Positions 16,578 through 24,834 of a stretch of DNA of 49,298 nt are shown here, in pieces. This stretch comes from Candidatus Parcubacteria bacterium (GTDB taxonomy: Bacteria; Patescibacteriota; Patescibacteriia; PEXW01): the NCBI GenBank assembly GCA_003597955.1, contig QZJU01000016.1:1-49298 (forward strand), in the 5' to 3' direction. The position numbers were made by a program, and so were the translations under genes. The first letter of the stretch is position 1; every line of letters begins with the position of its first letter. The notes beneath the pieces are model-generated. The model ran no database searches. It was not told where the DNA came from and saw only the letters and a program-made list of their open reading frames with translations.

Positions 16578-17951
16578 TTAAGTTGCGTCTTTTTCCGGTT
16601 CAGCCGGGGTTGCTTCTGCGGGCAGAGGGGTTTCGGTTTTTTCCGGTTCAGGCTCGGCTGGTTTTTCTGTTTCAGTTTTAGTTTCAGATTCTTCTTTTTT
16701 TTCGGCTTCAGCGTCTGCAGGCTTATCCGTTTTTTCCGTTTTGCCGCCCTCACCAACAATGTCAATGCGCCAGCCAGTCAATTTAGCAGCCAGCCGGACA
16801 TTCTGGCCGGATTTGCCAATAGCCAAAGACAGCTGGTCTTCTTTAACTTCCACGCGGGCGGTATGGTTTTCCTCATCCAGATTTATGGAAATGACTTTGG
16901 CTGGTGAAAGCGCATTGCCGATGAAAGCGATTGGATCTTCCGACCATTCGATAATGTCAATTTTTTCTCCACCGAGTTCGTTAATGACGGTCTGCACACG
17001 ACTGCCGCGCTGGCCCACGCAGGAGCCAATCGGATCGATGTTTGGTTGGAGTGATGCCACGGCGATTTTCGAGCGATAGCCGGCCTCCCGCGCCACCGCC
17101 TTAATTTCCACGGTGTTGTTTTGGATTTCCGGCACTTCAGTGGCAAAAAGCTTTCTGACCATTTCCGGATGGGTGCGAGAAACGATTATTTCCGGGCCTT
17201 TGGTCGTGGCGTTGACTGAAACGATAAAAACTTTAATGCGAGCGCCAGCGCGATACTGCTCGGTTGGCAATTGTTCTTGCGGCGGCATTATTGCCATAGT
17301 ATGGCCAATGTCAAAAATTACCAATTTGCCTTCCTGTCTTTGCACCGTGGCATTAATCATTTCACCTTCCTTGTCTTTGTATTCCTGGAAAACGATTTCC
17401 CTTTCCGCTTCGCGCAGTTGTTGAATGATTACTTGCTTGGCAGTTTGAGCGGCCATCCGGCCGTAAGCCGCCGGCGGAAAAAGTTCAGTTCTGATCACAT
17501 CGCCGATTTTCGCGTCCGGTTTCAAGCTTGAAGCATCCGTCAGGGTAATTTCAGTTTTGGGATCGAATCTTTCGAAAACCTCCTCGGGCTTTTCCGAGTT
17601 TTCGGTTTGCGTTTCTACGGGTTTTTCGTCCGCAGACCTGACAATGGTCTCGCCGGCCGCGACTTTGGCTTCGCGCTCGGCTTCTTCAGCTTCCAGGCGC
17701 GCTTTTTTTTCGGCGTCATAGGCTTCAGTTTTAATTTTTTTCTCGTCTTCCACCACGGTCTTCACATCAAAAACCCGGGAAGAACCGTCTTCCAAATTAA
17801 AATCGACCTTTATGTTTTGTTCTTTGCTGCCAAAGTCTTTGCGGTAAGCAACGGCCAAGGCTGCTTCCACGGTATGAATAACGGATTCCATCGGAATGCG
17901 TTTTTCTTCAGTAATCTGCTTCATGGCTTGAATAATTGGATTTTCGGACAT
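16578..17951 (-). CDS. nusA: transcription termination/antitermination factor NusA
   Basis: 457 residues. The N-terminal RNA-polymerase-binding domain (with AVAYRKDFG) is interrupted at about 70-135 by a highly charged Glu/Lys/Ala insertion. An S1 domain (about 190-270, including GKLVIFDIGHTMAIMP) and two KH domains follow, with IDPIGSCVGQRGSRVQTV and LAIGKSGQNVRLAAKLTGW as signatures. A C-terminal acidic tail rich in Glu, Lys, Thr and Pro (about 395-457) is probably disordered. It modulates pausing and termination. The promoter at 18002-18029 abuts a palindromic element. Confidence 0.95.
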   Translation of the reverse strand: MSENPIIQAMKQITEEKRIPMESVIHTVEAALAVAYRKDFGSKEQNIKVDFNLEDGSSRVFDVKTVVEDEKKIKTEAYDAEKKARLEAEEAEREAKVAAGETIVRSADEKPVETQTENSEKPEEVFERFDPKTEITLTDASSLKPDAKIGDVIRTELFPPAAYGRMAAQTAKQVIIQQLREAEREIVFQEYKDKEGEMINATVQRQEGKLVIFDIGHTMAIMPPQEQLPTEQYRAGARIKVFIVSVNATTKGPEIIVSRTHPEMVRKLFATEVPEIQNNTVEIKAVAREAGYRSKIAVASLQPNIDPIGSCVGQRGSRVQTVINELGGEKIDIIEWSEDPIAFIGNALSPAKVISINLDEENHTARVEVKEDQLSLAIGKSGQNVRLAAKLTGWRIDIVGEGGKTEKTDKPADAEAEKKEESETKTETEKPAEPEPEKTETPLPAEATPAEPEKDAT

Positions 17952-18001
17952 GTAAATTTATATTAAAAAAGAAAACAGTCTTCTTTAGACTGCTTGGTAC
18001 A

Positions 18002-18029
18002 AGCATACAGGAAGTGCGCAGATTGTCAA
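18002..18029 (-). promoter_or_regulatory. nusA promoter
   Basis: Minus strand TTGACA (plus 18024-18029), 16-nt spacer, TATGCT (plus 18002-18007). The -35 hexamer is the edge of palindromic element copy 2. The leader includes AGTCT..AGACT, a small hairpin (about 17977-17991). Confidence 0.75.
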
Positions 18030-18086
18030 CCCCGTACCACCCCGTACCACCCGTTGTACTCGGGTACAGGGTGGCGCGTGGTCAAT
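18025..18086. repeat. CCCGCACCAC-family palindromic element, copy 2 (degenerate)
   Basis: The left arm CCCCGTACCACCCCGTACC and the right arm GGGTACAGGGTGGCGCG are imperfect inverse copies. The flanks are direct copies GTCAAC (18025-18030) and GTCAAT (18081-18086). The left flank, read on the minus strand with its next base, is the -35 box of nusA. Confidence 0.7.
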
Positions 18087-18138
18087 CTCTTGGCATTTCC
18101 GGTTTGTGTTTTTTTGGTTTTGGGTAAAAAATGGAAAT

Positions 18139-18420
18139 ATGACATATGAACAGCTTAGTCAAACTCTGGGTCTGGTAAGCGCGGATTTAAAAAGCGTCAT
18201 TGTTAACATCATTAATTTTGTGCTGGGTTTGCTTGCCTTCCTTCAGCTGCTGATGATTTTATATGCCGGCTTTCTTTGGTTTTTTTCCCGGGGTAATGAA
18301 GAAATGCGGTACGACGCAAAAATAATTGTCATAAGAGCGATAGTCGGTTCGGGGATATTGGCTTTAGCCTGGGCAATCGTAAATTTCTTGCTGACGGCGG
18401 TGGCTGACTGGGTGAAGTAA
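18139..18420 (+). CDS. TrbC/VirB2-like small pilin-family membrane protein
   Basis: About 93 residues from ATG 18139 (an in-frame ATG at 18106 would add an unlikely 11-residue start). Two transmembrane helices are visible. Between them lies LYAGFLWFFSRGNEEMRYDAKIIVIRAIVG, the polar turn typical of the VirB2/TrbC-like proteins common in CPR genomes. No VirB4/VirD4 or other conjugation gene is in the window. It may be a stand-alone envelope protein. It is convergent with the yraN operon. Confidence 0.65.
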   Translation: MTYEQLSQTLGLVSADLKSVIVNIINFVLGLLAFLQLLMILYAGFLWFFSRGNEEMRYDAKIIVIRAIVGSGILALAWAIVNFLLTAVADWVK

Positions 18421-18435
18421 GATGATTTTACAAAA

Positions 18436-18786
18436 TCAGCTGATATTTTTTAGCCAAAGGAATTTCGGAGCTTTTTCAGGGTTTTCGATCAATAAAGCAT
18501 CCAATTGGTAGGCCTGGCTCAAATTCCGGGTGCTGACAAACCAATCAATCGACTGCTTAAGCCTTCCTAGTTTATTGCCCAAAAGCGCATCTTCAGGGTT
18601 GCCAAAAGTCTTGGAATTTCTGGCTTTTACTTCCACAAAAATCCAATTCGCTCCTTTTTTGCAGACCAAATCCAGCTCGCCAAAAGGCGTTCGGACATTT
18701 TTGGCGATAATTTTTAAACCCTGCTTTTGTAAGTATTCGGCCGCAAGTTTTTCGCCTCTTTGGCCTTGGATTTGGGTTTTACCCAC
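18436..18786 (-). CDS. yraN: UPF0102 / YraN family nuclease-like protein
   Basis: 116 residues, the family length. The PD-(D/E)XK-like core is clear: GQRGEKLAAEYLQKQGL, then GELDLVCKKGANWIFVEVKAR with the E..D..EVK pattern. The family is widespread next to rnhB in bacteria, as here (rnhB-methyltransferase-yraN with gaps of 2-3 nt). A role in DNA processing or Holliday-junction binding is suspected but not established. Confidence 0.9.
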   Translation of the reverse strand: MGKTQIQGQRGEKLAAEYLQKQGLKIIAKNVRTPFGELDLVCKKGANWIFVEVKARNSKTFGNPEDALLGNKLGRLKQSIDWFVSTRNLSQAYQLDALLIENPEKAPKFLWLKNIS

Positions 18787-18788
18787 GT

Positions 18789-19343
18789 TTATTTCCGAAA
18801 AACCAAGGCAAAATGATATGGGCCGGCCGAAAATTCTTCTAAAAACTCAAAGCCTGCGTCCATGGCCGCCTCTTTTACGCTCTGGGGACTGACAAGATTT
18901 TCGTGGTCGGGGCCCATTTTCATGCCTGAAACTTTCCAATCAATCACCAGCAGTCGACCTCGGCTTTTTAGCATGCGGTAGGTTTCGCGGAAAATATCGC
19001 TGTGTCTTTTGGATTGGAAGAGTAGGTTTATCAGTAGGCCGACATCGACAATTTCGTCGCGCACCAAACGCGCTCCGCGGAAAATTTCCAAGTTCGACCA
19101 AACCGGGACGATGTTAGAGAGTCCCGCCAGCTTGGCGCGGCTGACCAGGTTTGAGAGCGCGGATTTTAAAACATCAATGCCAAAAACCGTGCCTTTACTG
19201 CCAACCATTTTTGCGGCTTGCAAGACGAAATAGCCAGAGCCGCCGCAGCCCAAATCCGCCACGACTTGGCCCGGACCCACGCCCATGCGGCGAAGAATTT
19301 TTTCAGTGTGGAATAAAGTTGTGCCTGAAGGAATCTTTGCCAT
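18789..19343 (-). CDS. class I SAM-dependent methyltransferase
   Basis: 184 residues, a Rossmann-fold methyltransferase of the UbiE/ArsM-like type. Motif I is VVADLGCGGSGYFVLQAA (about 25-42), followed by GTVFGIDV (acidic residue binding the SAM ribose), a VDVGLLINLLFQ segment and RLLVIDWK. The substrate is not predictable. It is placed 3 nt after rnhB and 2 nt before yraN, so it is cotranscribed; an RNA or small-molecule substrate is possible. Confidence 0.82.
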   Translation of the reverse strand: MAKIPSGTTLFHTEKILRRMGVGPGQVVADLGCGGSGYFVLQAAKMVGSKGTVFGIDVLKSALSNLVSRAKLAGLSNIVPVWSNLEIFRGARLVRDEIVDVGLLINLLFQSKRHSDIFRETYRMLKSRGRLLVIDWKVSGMKMGPDHENLVSPQSVKEAAMDAGFEFLEEFSAGPYHFALVFRK

Positions 19344-19346
19344 AAA

Positions 19347-20045
19347 TTATTTGCGTCTGGTTTTGATTCTTTTAAGATTTTTCTTTGCCCCGGCTCGCCT
19401 GATTTTTTTGTGTGCAATGGTTTTTTTCTTGAGCATGTCCTTCATGGGCGAGAAGCTGTGGCGGTGTTCGGGGCTGGACCCGTGTTTTAATAATAGTCGC
19501 TTATGCAGACTTGTGCCATAGCCTTTGTGCGTATCAAACTTGTACTGCGGATGAGCGTGGTGAATTTCTGAACTCATCAGCCGGTCCCTAATAACCTTTG
19601 CGATTATTGATGCCGCACCGATTGATCTTTCCAAAGCGTCACCGTTGATGATATTTACGACTGGCTTGCGGCCGTAAAAAATTTTAAAAGCGTCCACCAA
19701 GATCGCTTGGGGCTGAATATGCAGTTTTTTCACGGCCATGGTCAGCGCTTCCAAATTGGCTTTTTGGATGCCCTGCTCGTCAATTTTTTTTGCCGGCACC
19801 AGGTGCGCGGACCAAGAAATTGATTTTTTGGTAATTTCCACAAACGCCTTTTCCCGCTGGTGAGACTTCAACATCTTGCTGTCGAAGATATTTTTCGGCA
19901 GATTTTGGTGATCCAGAATCACGGCCGCGGCCACTAAAGGGCCGGCCCAGCTGCCCTTTCCCGCTTCATCCACGCCGGCAATAAGTTGGTGGCCGGCTTT
20001 TCGCAATTTTTTTTCGTGCTTGTTTAGGGGCGGCTTTTTGCGCAT
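19347..20045 (-). CDS. rnhB: ribonuclease HII
   Basis: 232 residues. Catalytic motif AGVDEAGKGSWAGPLVAAAV has Asp26 and Glu27. The third Asp is in ILVDAF, followed by NGDALERSIGAASIIAKVIRD. It removes RNA from RNA/DNA hybrids and misincorporated ribonucleotides. An unusually basic C-terminal tail (KKKTIAHKKIRRAGAKKN..) follows the core. An extended -10 (TGGTATACT, minus strand) ends 7 nt before the ATG, so its mRNA is probably leaderless. First gene of the rnhB-methyltransferase-yraN operon. Confidence 0.93.
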   Translation of the reverse strand: MRKKPPLNKHEKKLRKAGHQLIAGVDEAGKGSWAGPLVAAAVILDHQNLPKNIFDSKMLKSHQREKAFVEITKKSISWSAHLVPAKKIDEQGIQKANLEALTMAVKKLHIQPQAILVDAFKIFYGRKPVVNIINGDALERSIGAASIIAKVIRDRLMSSEIHHAHPQYKFDTHKGYGTSLHKRLLLKHGSSPEHRHSFSPMKDMLKKKTIAHKKIRRAGAKKNLKRIKTRRK

Positions 20046-20114
20046 ATAAAAGAGTATACCATTTTTTACGCAACGCCCGTTAGATTAAGGAGAGTTGTTT
20101 GGTAAAAAATCAAA

Positions 20115-20536
20115 AATTAAAAGGGCACTGAACCCTAAATAACATAGTTAATATGAGGGCGTGCCCTTTAATAGTCTAATTAGTAGACAAGGGCCGCCCG
20201 GTTCAAGACTCCTTTTTGGAAAGAAATCTTCAACCGGGCAGCGATTGCCATAAACCTAATTAAACTTTGCATTCTTCGAGATGCCATGATTTTCGAAGAA
20301 TAATTGGCTACCACTCTTGTGGTCATACCTCTCACCAAAAAGGCTTAAAGGTTGGCCTTTTAGATTCCTGGGATTTTTTTATAACCCCAAGATTTTTGTT
20401 TTCAGACAGGCTCATGGACGCCTATGACGAGCAGTAGAACAGAAGCTCTATAACGCGTTAAAACTATCGCCAGCTGCGCTACTTCTCGTGCATTTGCAAG
20501 AGTAGTTAGAAATTTAAAGAGCTTTGTAGCTTTTCT
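20115..20536 (-). ncRNA. structured non-coding RNA A (about 420 nt), family not identified
   Basis: Minus strand, bounded by a consensus promoter (20543-20571) and a terminator stem (GTGCCC 20161-20166 with GGGCAC 20123-20128, then TTTTAATTTTT). No convincing reading frame. Many self-complementary helices occur: GCCCGGTT with AACCGGGC (about 20190-20235), ATTCTTCGA with TCGAAGAAT, ACCAC with GTGGT, and AAAAGGC with GCCTTTT whose CCAA loop can pair with the UUGG just after it (an H-type pseudoknot). Serial pseudoknots recall tmRNA, but no tRNA-like ends or CCA are visible, and no RNase P consensus is seen. Confidence 0.7.
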
Positions 20537-20542
20537 AGGCAT

Positions 20543-20571
20543 AGTATATCACGGGTTTGACCCCCTGTCAA
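20543..20571 (-). promoter_or_regulatory. promoter of ncRNA A
   Basis: TTGACA (plus 20566-20571), exactly 17 nt, TATACT (plus 20543-20548), read on the minus strand. The -35 overlaps the stop codon of the upstream kinase-like gene. The spacer contains GGGGGTCAAAC, so TTGAC and GTCAA face each other, perhaps a remnant of the palindromic element. Confidence 0.85.
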
Positions 20572-21164
20572 CTATTTGTTTTGGCTAGTTTTGCGGATTT
20601 CTTAAGTTTTCGCCTTTGCCAAACCTGAAAAGCCGATTTTACCCGGCTAACCACCTGGGGTATCGGAATATGGGTGGTATCAAGAACATAATCGTAATTA
20701 CTTGGTTTGAAAATGTTTACCCGGTAAAGTTTTTTATACCGTCGCGTATCCGAAGCAATCCTTTTTTTCATGCTGGAAATTATTTCCGCAATCGAACTTA
20801 GGTTCCTGCCCTCGTTTCGGTTTTCGTGCAAACTTTGCTTGATGCGCCTGGCGCCTTCGGGGAAAGATACATCAAAAAAAATTTTGAAACTTTCAGGCAG
20901 AAAATGAAAAGCCATTCGGCCGCTGATAACCAAATTTTTTTTGGCACGAGCGGTCTTGATTAACAAATGGTCAAAATATTTATCCCCGAATTTAGGATTT
21001 TTCTCCGACCATTTATTGAATTCAGCCAAGGTTAGGCCTTTTTTCTTGGCCACCCGTCTTCTTAAGCTGCCGATATCCAAGGTTGAGTAGCGTAAAATTT
21101 TGGCCAAGCGTTTAGCGATTGTTGATTTGCCTGAACCCGGCATGCCGTTAATGGTTATAATCAT
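20568..21164 (-). CDS. cytidylate kinase-like P-loop kinase
   Basis: 198 residues. Walker A GMPGSGKST is at residues 7-15. A LDIGSLRR segment follows in the nucleotide-binding region. NLVISGRMAFHFLPESFKIFFDVSFPEGARRI then matches the cytidylate-kinase-like (archaeal type) pattern of a conserved acid and the lid arginines. It probably phosphorylates CMP or dCMP, though a different NMP is possible. The C-terminus is a Lys-rich tail. Its stop codon overlaps the promoter of ncRNA A. The 246 nt upstream, to the pnp stop, hold only the pnp terminator and no gene I trust. Confidence 0.75.
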   Translation of the reverse strand: MIITINGMPGSGKSTIAKRLAKILRYSTLDIGSLRRRVAKKKGLTLAEFNKWSEKNPKFGDKYFDHLLIKTARAKKNLVISGRMAFHFLPESFKIFFDVSFPEGARRIKQSLHENRNEGRNLSSIAEIISSMKKRIASDTRRYKKLYRVNIFKPSNYDYVLDTTHIPIPQVVSRVKSAFQVWQRRKLKKSAKLAKTNS

Positions 21165-21372
21165 ATTTTTACCAGCAATTTTTTTCTTTAAATCTTATGG
21201 GTCTTATGGGTTAAATATAGCTTTTTTGTTTGAGAAAAACTAGGCAGATGGGGCGTTGTCGTTTTAGGTGTGGATTTCTGTATCGTCAGAAGTTATGGGT
21301 TTTGGTAAGCGGAAACTAAACCGAATCACCACATCAATACCGAGCTCCAAACCCGAAACTCCTCACCCCAAC

Positions 21373-21405
21373 AAAATTCCTCGCTTTACTGAAGCGAGGA
21401 ATTTT
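21373..21405 (-). terminator. pnp terminator
   Basis: AAAATTCCTCGCTT pairs with AAGCGAGGAATTTT (14 bp) around a short loop, 6 nt past the pnp stop. On the minus strand it ends in TTTTGTT. Confidence 0.75.
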
Positions 21406-21410
21406 AATTC

Positions 21411-23687
21411 TTAAAATCTTTCCCGTCCGCCGCGGCCGCGGGGCGGGCCGGAAAAGCGGCGGTTGCCGCCATGGAAGCCGTTTTCCCGGCGGGGACTGTT
21501 ATCAATGGCCGAATCCGGTATGGCCAGATCGCTATCCGTGCCCAAAGCCTTGACGGATAAACCGATCCGTCCGCGTTCTTTATCCACTTCCATAACTTTT
21601 ACTTTAAGTTTCTGGCCGACTGAAACGATATCCGAGACATTTCGGATCCGATTTTGGGAAAATTCCGAAATGTGCACCATGCCGTCCTTACCCGGCGCTA
21701 GTTCGACAATCGCTCCAATCTCTGCGCCGGAATTTCGGTCTTTTTGAATCTGTAAAACCGTGCCCTCGATTATTTCGCCCGGCACGATTTCCCGCGTTAT
21801 GTTCTTTATCCAGTCTTCGGCCTTGGTTGCCATTTCAGCGCTGGTGGAAGTGATGAAGATCAAACCGCTCTCTTCAATATCTACCTTGATGACATCGGCG
21901 CCGCCGCACTCGTCAATAATTTTGTTAATAGTTTCCCCGCCCTTGCCGATAACTTCGCGAATCAATTCGGGGTTTATCTGCAGAGTCGTAATTCTGGGCG
22001 CGTAAGGTGATAATTCTTTGCGGGGTTCGGGAATGGCTTGGGTGATGACATCTAAAATTTGTTGCCGGGCTTTTTTTGCGCCAACTAAAGCCTCCTCAAC
22101 CACAGCCAAGCCCAAACCGTCAACTTTTATATCCACCTGCATGGCCGTTACGCCGTTTTTCGTACCGGCGACTTTAAAATCCATACCGCCGGAATGATCC
22201 TCAATGCCTTGAATGTCAGTTATAACTTTGTAATTTTCGGGCTTGTTTGGATCCACAATCAAGCCCATGGCAATGCCAGCCACTGGTTCAATGATCGGCA
22301 CGCCCGCATCCATTAGCGCCAAAGTCGAACCGCAAGCTGAAGCTTGGGAGGTGGAGCCATTGGAAGCGAGGACTTCGGAAACCACGCGGATGGTGTAAGG
22401 GAATTGCTCTTTGGGTGGCAAAACCGGCTCCAAAGCGCGTTCGGCCAAAGCGCCGTGGCCGATTTCCCGGCGGCCAGGCCCGCGGTTAGGCTTGGCTTCG
22501 CCCACGGAATAGGGCGGGAAATTATAGTGATGCATGTAGCGCTTTTTGCCGGACTCTTCCATGCCGTCCAAAGTCTGTTCATCGCCCGGGCTGCCCAGGG
22601 TCACTGTGGAAAGCACTTGGGTCTCCCCGCGTTGGAACAGACCCGAACCGTGCGTGCGCGGTAGCAAACCGACTTCGGCGGAAAGCGGCCGAATTTCATC
22701 ATAGGCCCGGCCGTCAACCCGTTTGCCGGTTTCCAAAACATAATTCAAGGCCGCTTGGTCGATCATCTCGCCAAGCATGCCAACGCCGGCAACCCGCATA
22801 TCTTTGGATACTTCATTGTCGGCTTTTAATTGCTCGTCTAATTCTTTGGTTAAAGATTCTATGGCGGCTTTTTGGTCTTGTTTAGCCGGACTGGCAAAAA
22901 TGCGGTTACGTTTTTCTTGGGTCAAAAAAGCTTCAACCTTGGCTTTGACTTTTTCCCTTTCTTCTTCAGCCTCGGTGCCCGCCAGTGGATTGATTTTTTC
23001 TTTGCCAGTGGCCTTAACCACTTCCTCAATTAAGTCGATGATTTTTTTGATGTGTTTTTGGCCGAATTTAATCCCTTCCAAAATGGTTTCTTCCGTAACT
23101 TGTTTGGCGCCAGCTTCAATCATAACCGCCTTGTCCGAACTGCTGGCTAAAATCAAATCTAAATCGCTTTTTTCGCGTGCTTCATAACTTGGATTCAAAA
23201 CCCACTCACCGTTAATTTGACCGATTCTGATTCCGGCAATCGGACCGTTCCAGGGGATTTCTGACATTGAAAGCACGGTAGCCGCGCCGATTAAAGCCGG
23301 GATGTCCGGATCGTTTTCTTGATCAACCGATAAAACTAGAATGCTGACTTGCACATCATTGCGCAAACGATCGTCGAACAAGGGCCGGATTGATCGGTCG
23401 ATCATGCGGCCCGTGAGAACGGCTTCGTCAGTCGGCCGGCCCTCTCTTTTAATAAAGCGAGAGCCTTTGATTTTCCCGGCCGCGTAAAGGCGCTCTTCGT
23501 ATTCCACCATGAGCGGGAAGAAATCAATGCCTTCCCGAATGGTATTGGAAAGCACCACGGTTGCTAAAACCAGAGTGTCGCCATAGCGAACCGTGCAGGC
23601 GGCATTGGCCAAGCCCGCATACTTACCCGTCTCTATAATCAGGGTTTTTCCGCCAATGGAGGCAGAAAAGGTTTTTATTTCCGACAT
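21411..23687 (-). CDS. pnp: polyribonucleotide nucleotidyltransferase (PNPase)
   Basis: 758 residues with two RNase PH domains (about 10-235 and 320-550) joined by an alpha-helical linker. A KH domain (about 560-625, with VIGKGGETINKIIDECG) and an S1 domain (about 630-700) follow, then a Gly/Arg-rich tail. The second PH domain carries the phosphate and catalytic residues (LPRTHGSGLFQRGETQ; GIEDHSGGMDFKVAGT). It degrades mRNA 3' to 5' using phosphate. It lies downstream of rpsO and the NYN gene on the same strand, the classical rpsO-pnp neighbourhood. The 130-nt leader contains hairpins that could serve autoregulation. Confidence 0.97.
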   Translation of the reverse strand: MSEIKTFSASIGGKTLIIETGKYAGLANAACTVRYGDTLVLATVVLSNTIREGIDFFPLMVEYEERLYAAGKIKGSRFIKREGRPTDEAVLTGRMIDRSIRPLFDDRLRNDVQVSILVLSVDQENDPDIPALIGAATVLSMSEIPWNGPIAGIRIGQINGEWVLNPSYEAREKSDLDLILASSSDKAVMIEAGAKQVTEETILEGIKFGQKHIKKIIDLIEEVVKATGKEKINPLAGTEAEEEREKVKAKVEAFLTQEKRNRIFASPAKQDQKAAIESLTKELDEQLKADNEVSKDMRVAGVGMLGEMIDQAALNYVLETGKRVDGRAYDEIRPLSAEVGLLPRTHGSGLFQRGETQVLSTVTLGSPGDEQTLDGMEESGKKRYMHHYNFPPYSVGEAKPNRGPGRREIGHGALAERALEPVLPPKEQFPYTIRVVSEVLASNGSTSQASACGSTLALMDAGVPIIEPVAGIAMGLIVDPNKPENYKVITDIQGIEDHSGGMDFKVAGTKNGVTAMQVDIKVDGLGLAVVEEALVGAKKARQQILDVITQAIPEPRKELSPYAPRITTLQINPELIREVIGKGGETINKIIDECGGADVIKVDIEESGLIFITSTSAEMATKAEDWIKNITREIVPGEIIEGTVLQIQKDRNSGAEIGAIVELAPGKDGMVHISEFSQNRIRNVSDIVSVGQKLKVKVMEVDKERGRIGLSVKALGTDSDLAIPDSAIDNSPRRENGFHGGNRRFSGPPRGRGGRERF

Positions 23688-23692
23688 ATTGC

Positions 23693-23795
23693 TTGACCCC
23701 GCATGAGCCCCTAAGTTAGCAGTCGTAGATCCGCTGAAGTTAATTTTTTCAGTGGAGCCGTGACTGAGAACTAGTGAACCAATGCCGGGGTGATT
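23693..23795. repeat. degenerate palindromic element in the pnp leader
   Basis: TTGACCCCGCAT at 23693-23704 and ATGCCGGGGTGATT at 23782-23795 are imperfect inverse copies resembling the arms of the CCCGCACCAC family. Between them TCAGT-n9-ACTGA (23749-23767) forms a small hairpin. The pnp ATG is 6 nt from the inner edge and lacks a normal Shine-Dalgarno, so this structure may control pnp. Confidence 0.4.
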
Positions 23796-23819
23796 AAGTT
23801 TAAAAGACTAAAAAACAAT

Positions 23820-24359
23820 TTAACGATGTCTGATTCGAATTCTGCCCAGCTGCGCCAGGCGCGAGGGTATTAGAAATTTTCTTTTGTCTTTAGAAAGGTC
23901 AGTGAACGAATCAACCGCTTCTTTTAACTTTATTGAAGAACTTTCGCCAAAAGCCATGCCCTCGACGCGTACGCCTTCGTGCTGTAGGGCTTGGACCAAA
24001 GGCACGAAATCCCCGTCGCCCGTCACCAAAACCACCACATCCAATTTTTTAGCATAGCGCAAAGCGTCGATGGACAGACCTACATCCCAATCGCCCTTCT
24101 TTGTCCCGTCGGCAAAAACCTGCAAATCTTTCATTCTTAATTCAAAACCGACCTTGGCTAAAGTCTCCAAGAATTTTTCTTCTTCCGAGGTGGGCGTGGC
24201 AATGCCATAAGCAAAAGCCCGAATTAGTTTGCGGCCACCGACCGCGGTTTCCAAGATATTGCCGAAATTCGGCCGAGCGCCGTGGATGCGGCGGGCAGTG
24301 TGATAAAGATTTGAGAGGTCGACGAAAACGCCGATCCTTTGTTCAGAATTTGAAATCAT
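23820..24359 (-). CDS. NYN-domain protein (LabA/DUF88-like nuclease)
   Basis: 179 residues. The PIN-like NYN fold is shown by [17 protein letters not shown] (first catalytic Asp), [35 protein letters not shown] (further acidic residues) and [10 protein letters not shown]. The family is thought to cleave RNA with a metal-dependent active site. Its start overlaps the rpsO stop by 4 nt and it precedes pnp. It therefore sits between a ribosomal protein and an exoribonuclease, consistent with RNA turnover. Confidence 0.88.
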   Translation of the reverse strand: MISNSEQRIGVFVDLSNLYHTARRIHGARPNFGNILETAVGGRKLIRAFAYGIATPTSEEEKFLETLAKVGFELRMKDLQVFADGTKKGDWDVGLSIDALRYAKKLDVVVLVTGDGDFVPLVQALQHEGVRVEGMAFGESSSIKLKEAVDSFTDLSKDKRKFLIPSRLAQLGRIRIRHR

Positions 24360-24655
24360 TCGGCGGGAGCAGTTGGGATAATATAAGTTTCGCTTTTTAA
24401 CTTCAATTTCTTGGTTAAAGCTTCAAAGCGCGCGTTGTCTTCCCGTTGCAGATAGGTTAAAAGCCGGCGACGCTGGCCAACTTTTTTCAGCAAGCCGCGG
24501 CGGGAAGAAAAATCTTTTTTGTGTTTTTTTAGATGATCAGTGAGCTGTTCGATCTCGTACGACAAAATTGCCACTTGGACCTCGGGTGAGCCCGTGTCGC
24601 CTTCGTGGGTTTTAAATTTTTTAATTATCCGATCTTTAGCGGTTTTGTCCAGCAT
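24356..24655 (-). CDS. rpsO: 30S ribosomal protein S15
   Basis: 99 residues from ATG 24655; an open frame continues 18 codons upstream, but [29 protein letters not shown] is the usual S15 start and AAAGG lies 9 nt before it. The S15 signature [36 protein letters not shown] is complete. It binds 16S rRNA helices 20-22. A perfect promoter stands upstream and the NYN and pnp genes follow. Confidence 0.96.
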   Translation of the reverse strand: MLDKTAKDRIIKKFKTHEGDTGSPEVQVAILSYEIEQLTDHLKKHKKDFSSRRGLLKKVGQRRRLLTYLQREDNARFEALTKKLKLKSETYIIPTAPAE

Positions 24656-24740
24656 ATTTTTTGCCTTTCGCGATTGCCGAGATTCGGGTGTATTTTTAGC
24701 CGAAACCAAGCAACCGTACCTTAATTTATTAAGTGGGGCA

Positions 24741-24769
24741 ATTATATTTTAAATCAGGGTTTTTGTCAA
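24741..24769 (-). promoter_or_regulatory. rpsO promoter
   Basis: TTGACA (plus 24764-24769), 17-nt spacer, TATAAT (plus 24741-24746) on the minus strand: a full consensus sigma-70-type promoter, as expected for a ribosomal protein operon. Confidence 0.9.
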
Positions 24770-24783
24770 GAAATAAGTTAAAA

Positions 24784-24817
24784 ATAAAAAACCCTTTCCA
24801 AAATTGAAAAGGGTTTC
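24784..24817 (-). terminator. terminator after the 130-residue membrane gene
   Basis: AAACCCTTTCC pairs with GAAAAGGGTTT (one bulge); on the minus strand TTTTTTATTTTT follows. Confidence 0.8.
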
Positions 24818-24834
24818 ATGGGGTCCGATCACAA

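Noticed and set aside
20115-20536. tmRNA (ssrA)
   Set aside because: Pseudoknot-like helices and a GCAAAT stretch are suggestive, but there is no GGGG..GAC 5' end, no T-arm and no CCA at the 3' end, and no permuted arrangement could be built. Kept as an unassigned RNA.
21280-21412. Small plus-strand ORF starting MGFGKRKLNR
   Set aside because: It runs through the pnp terminator stem and has no ribosome-binding site.
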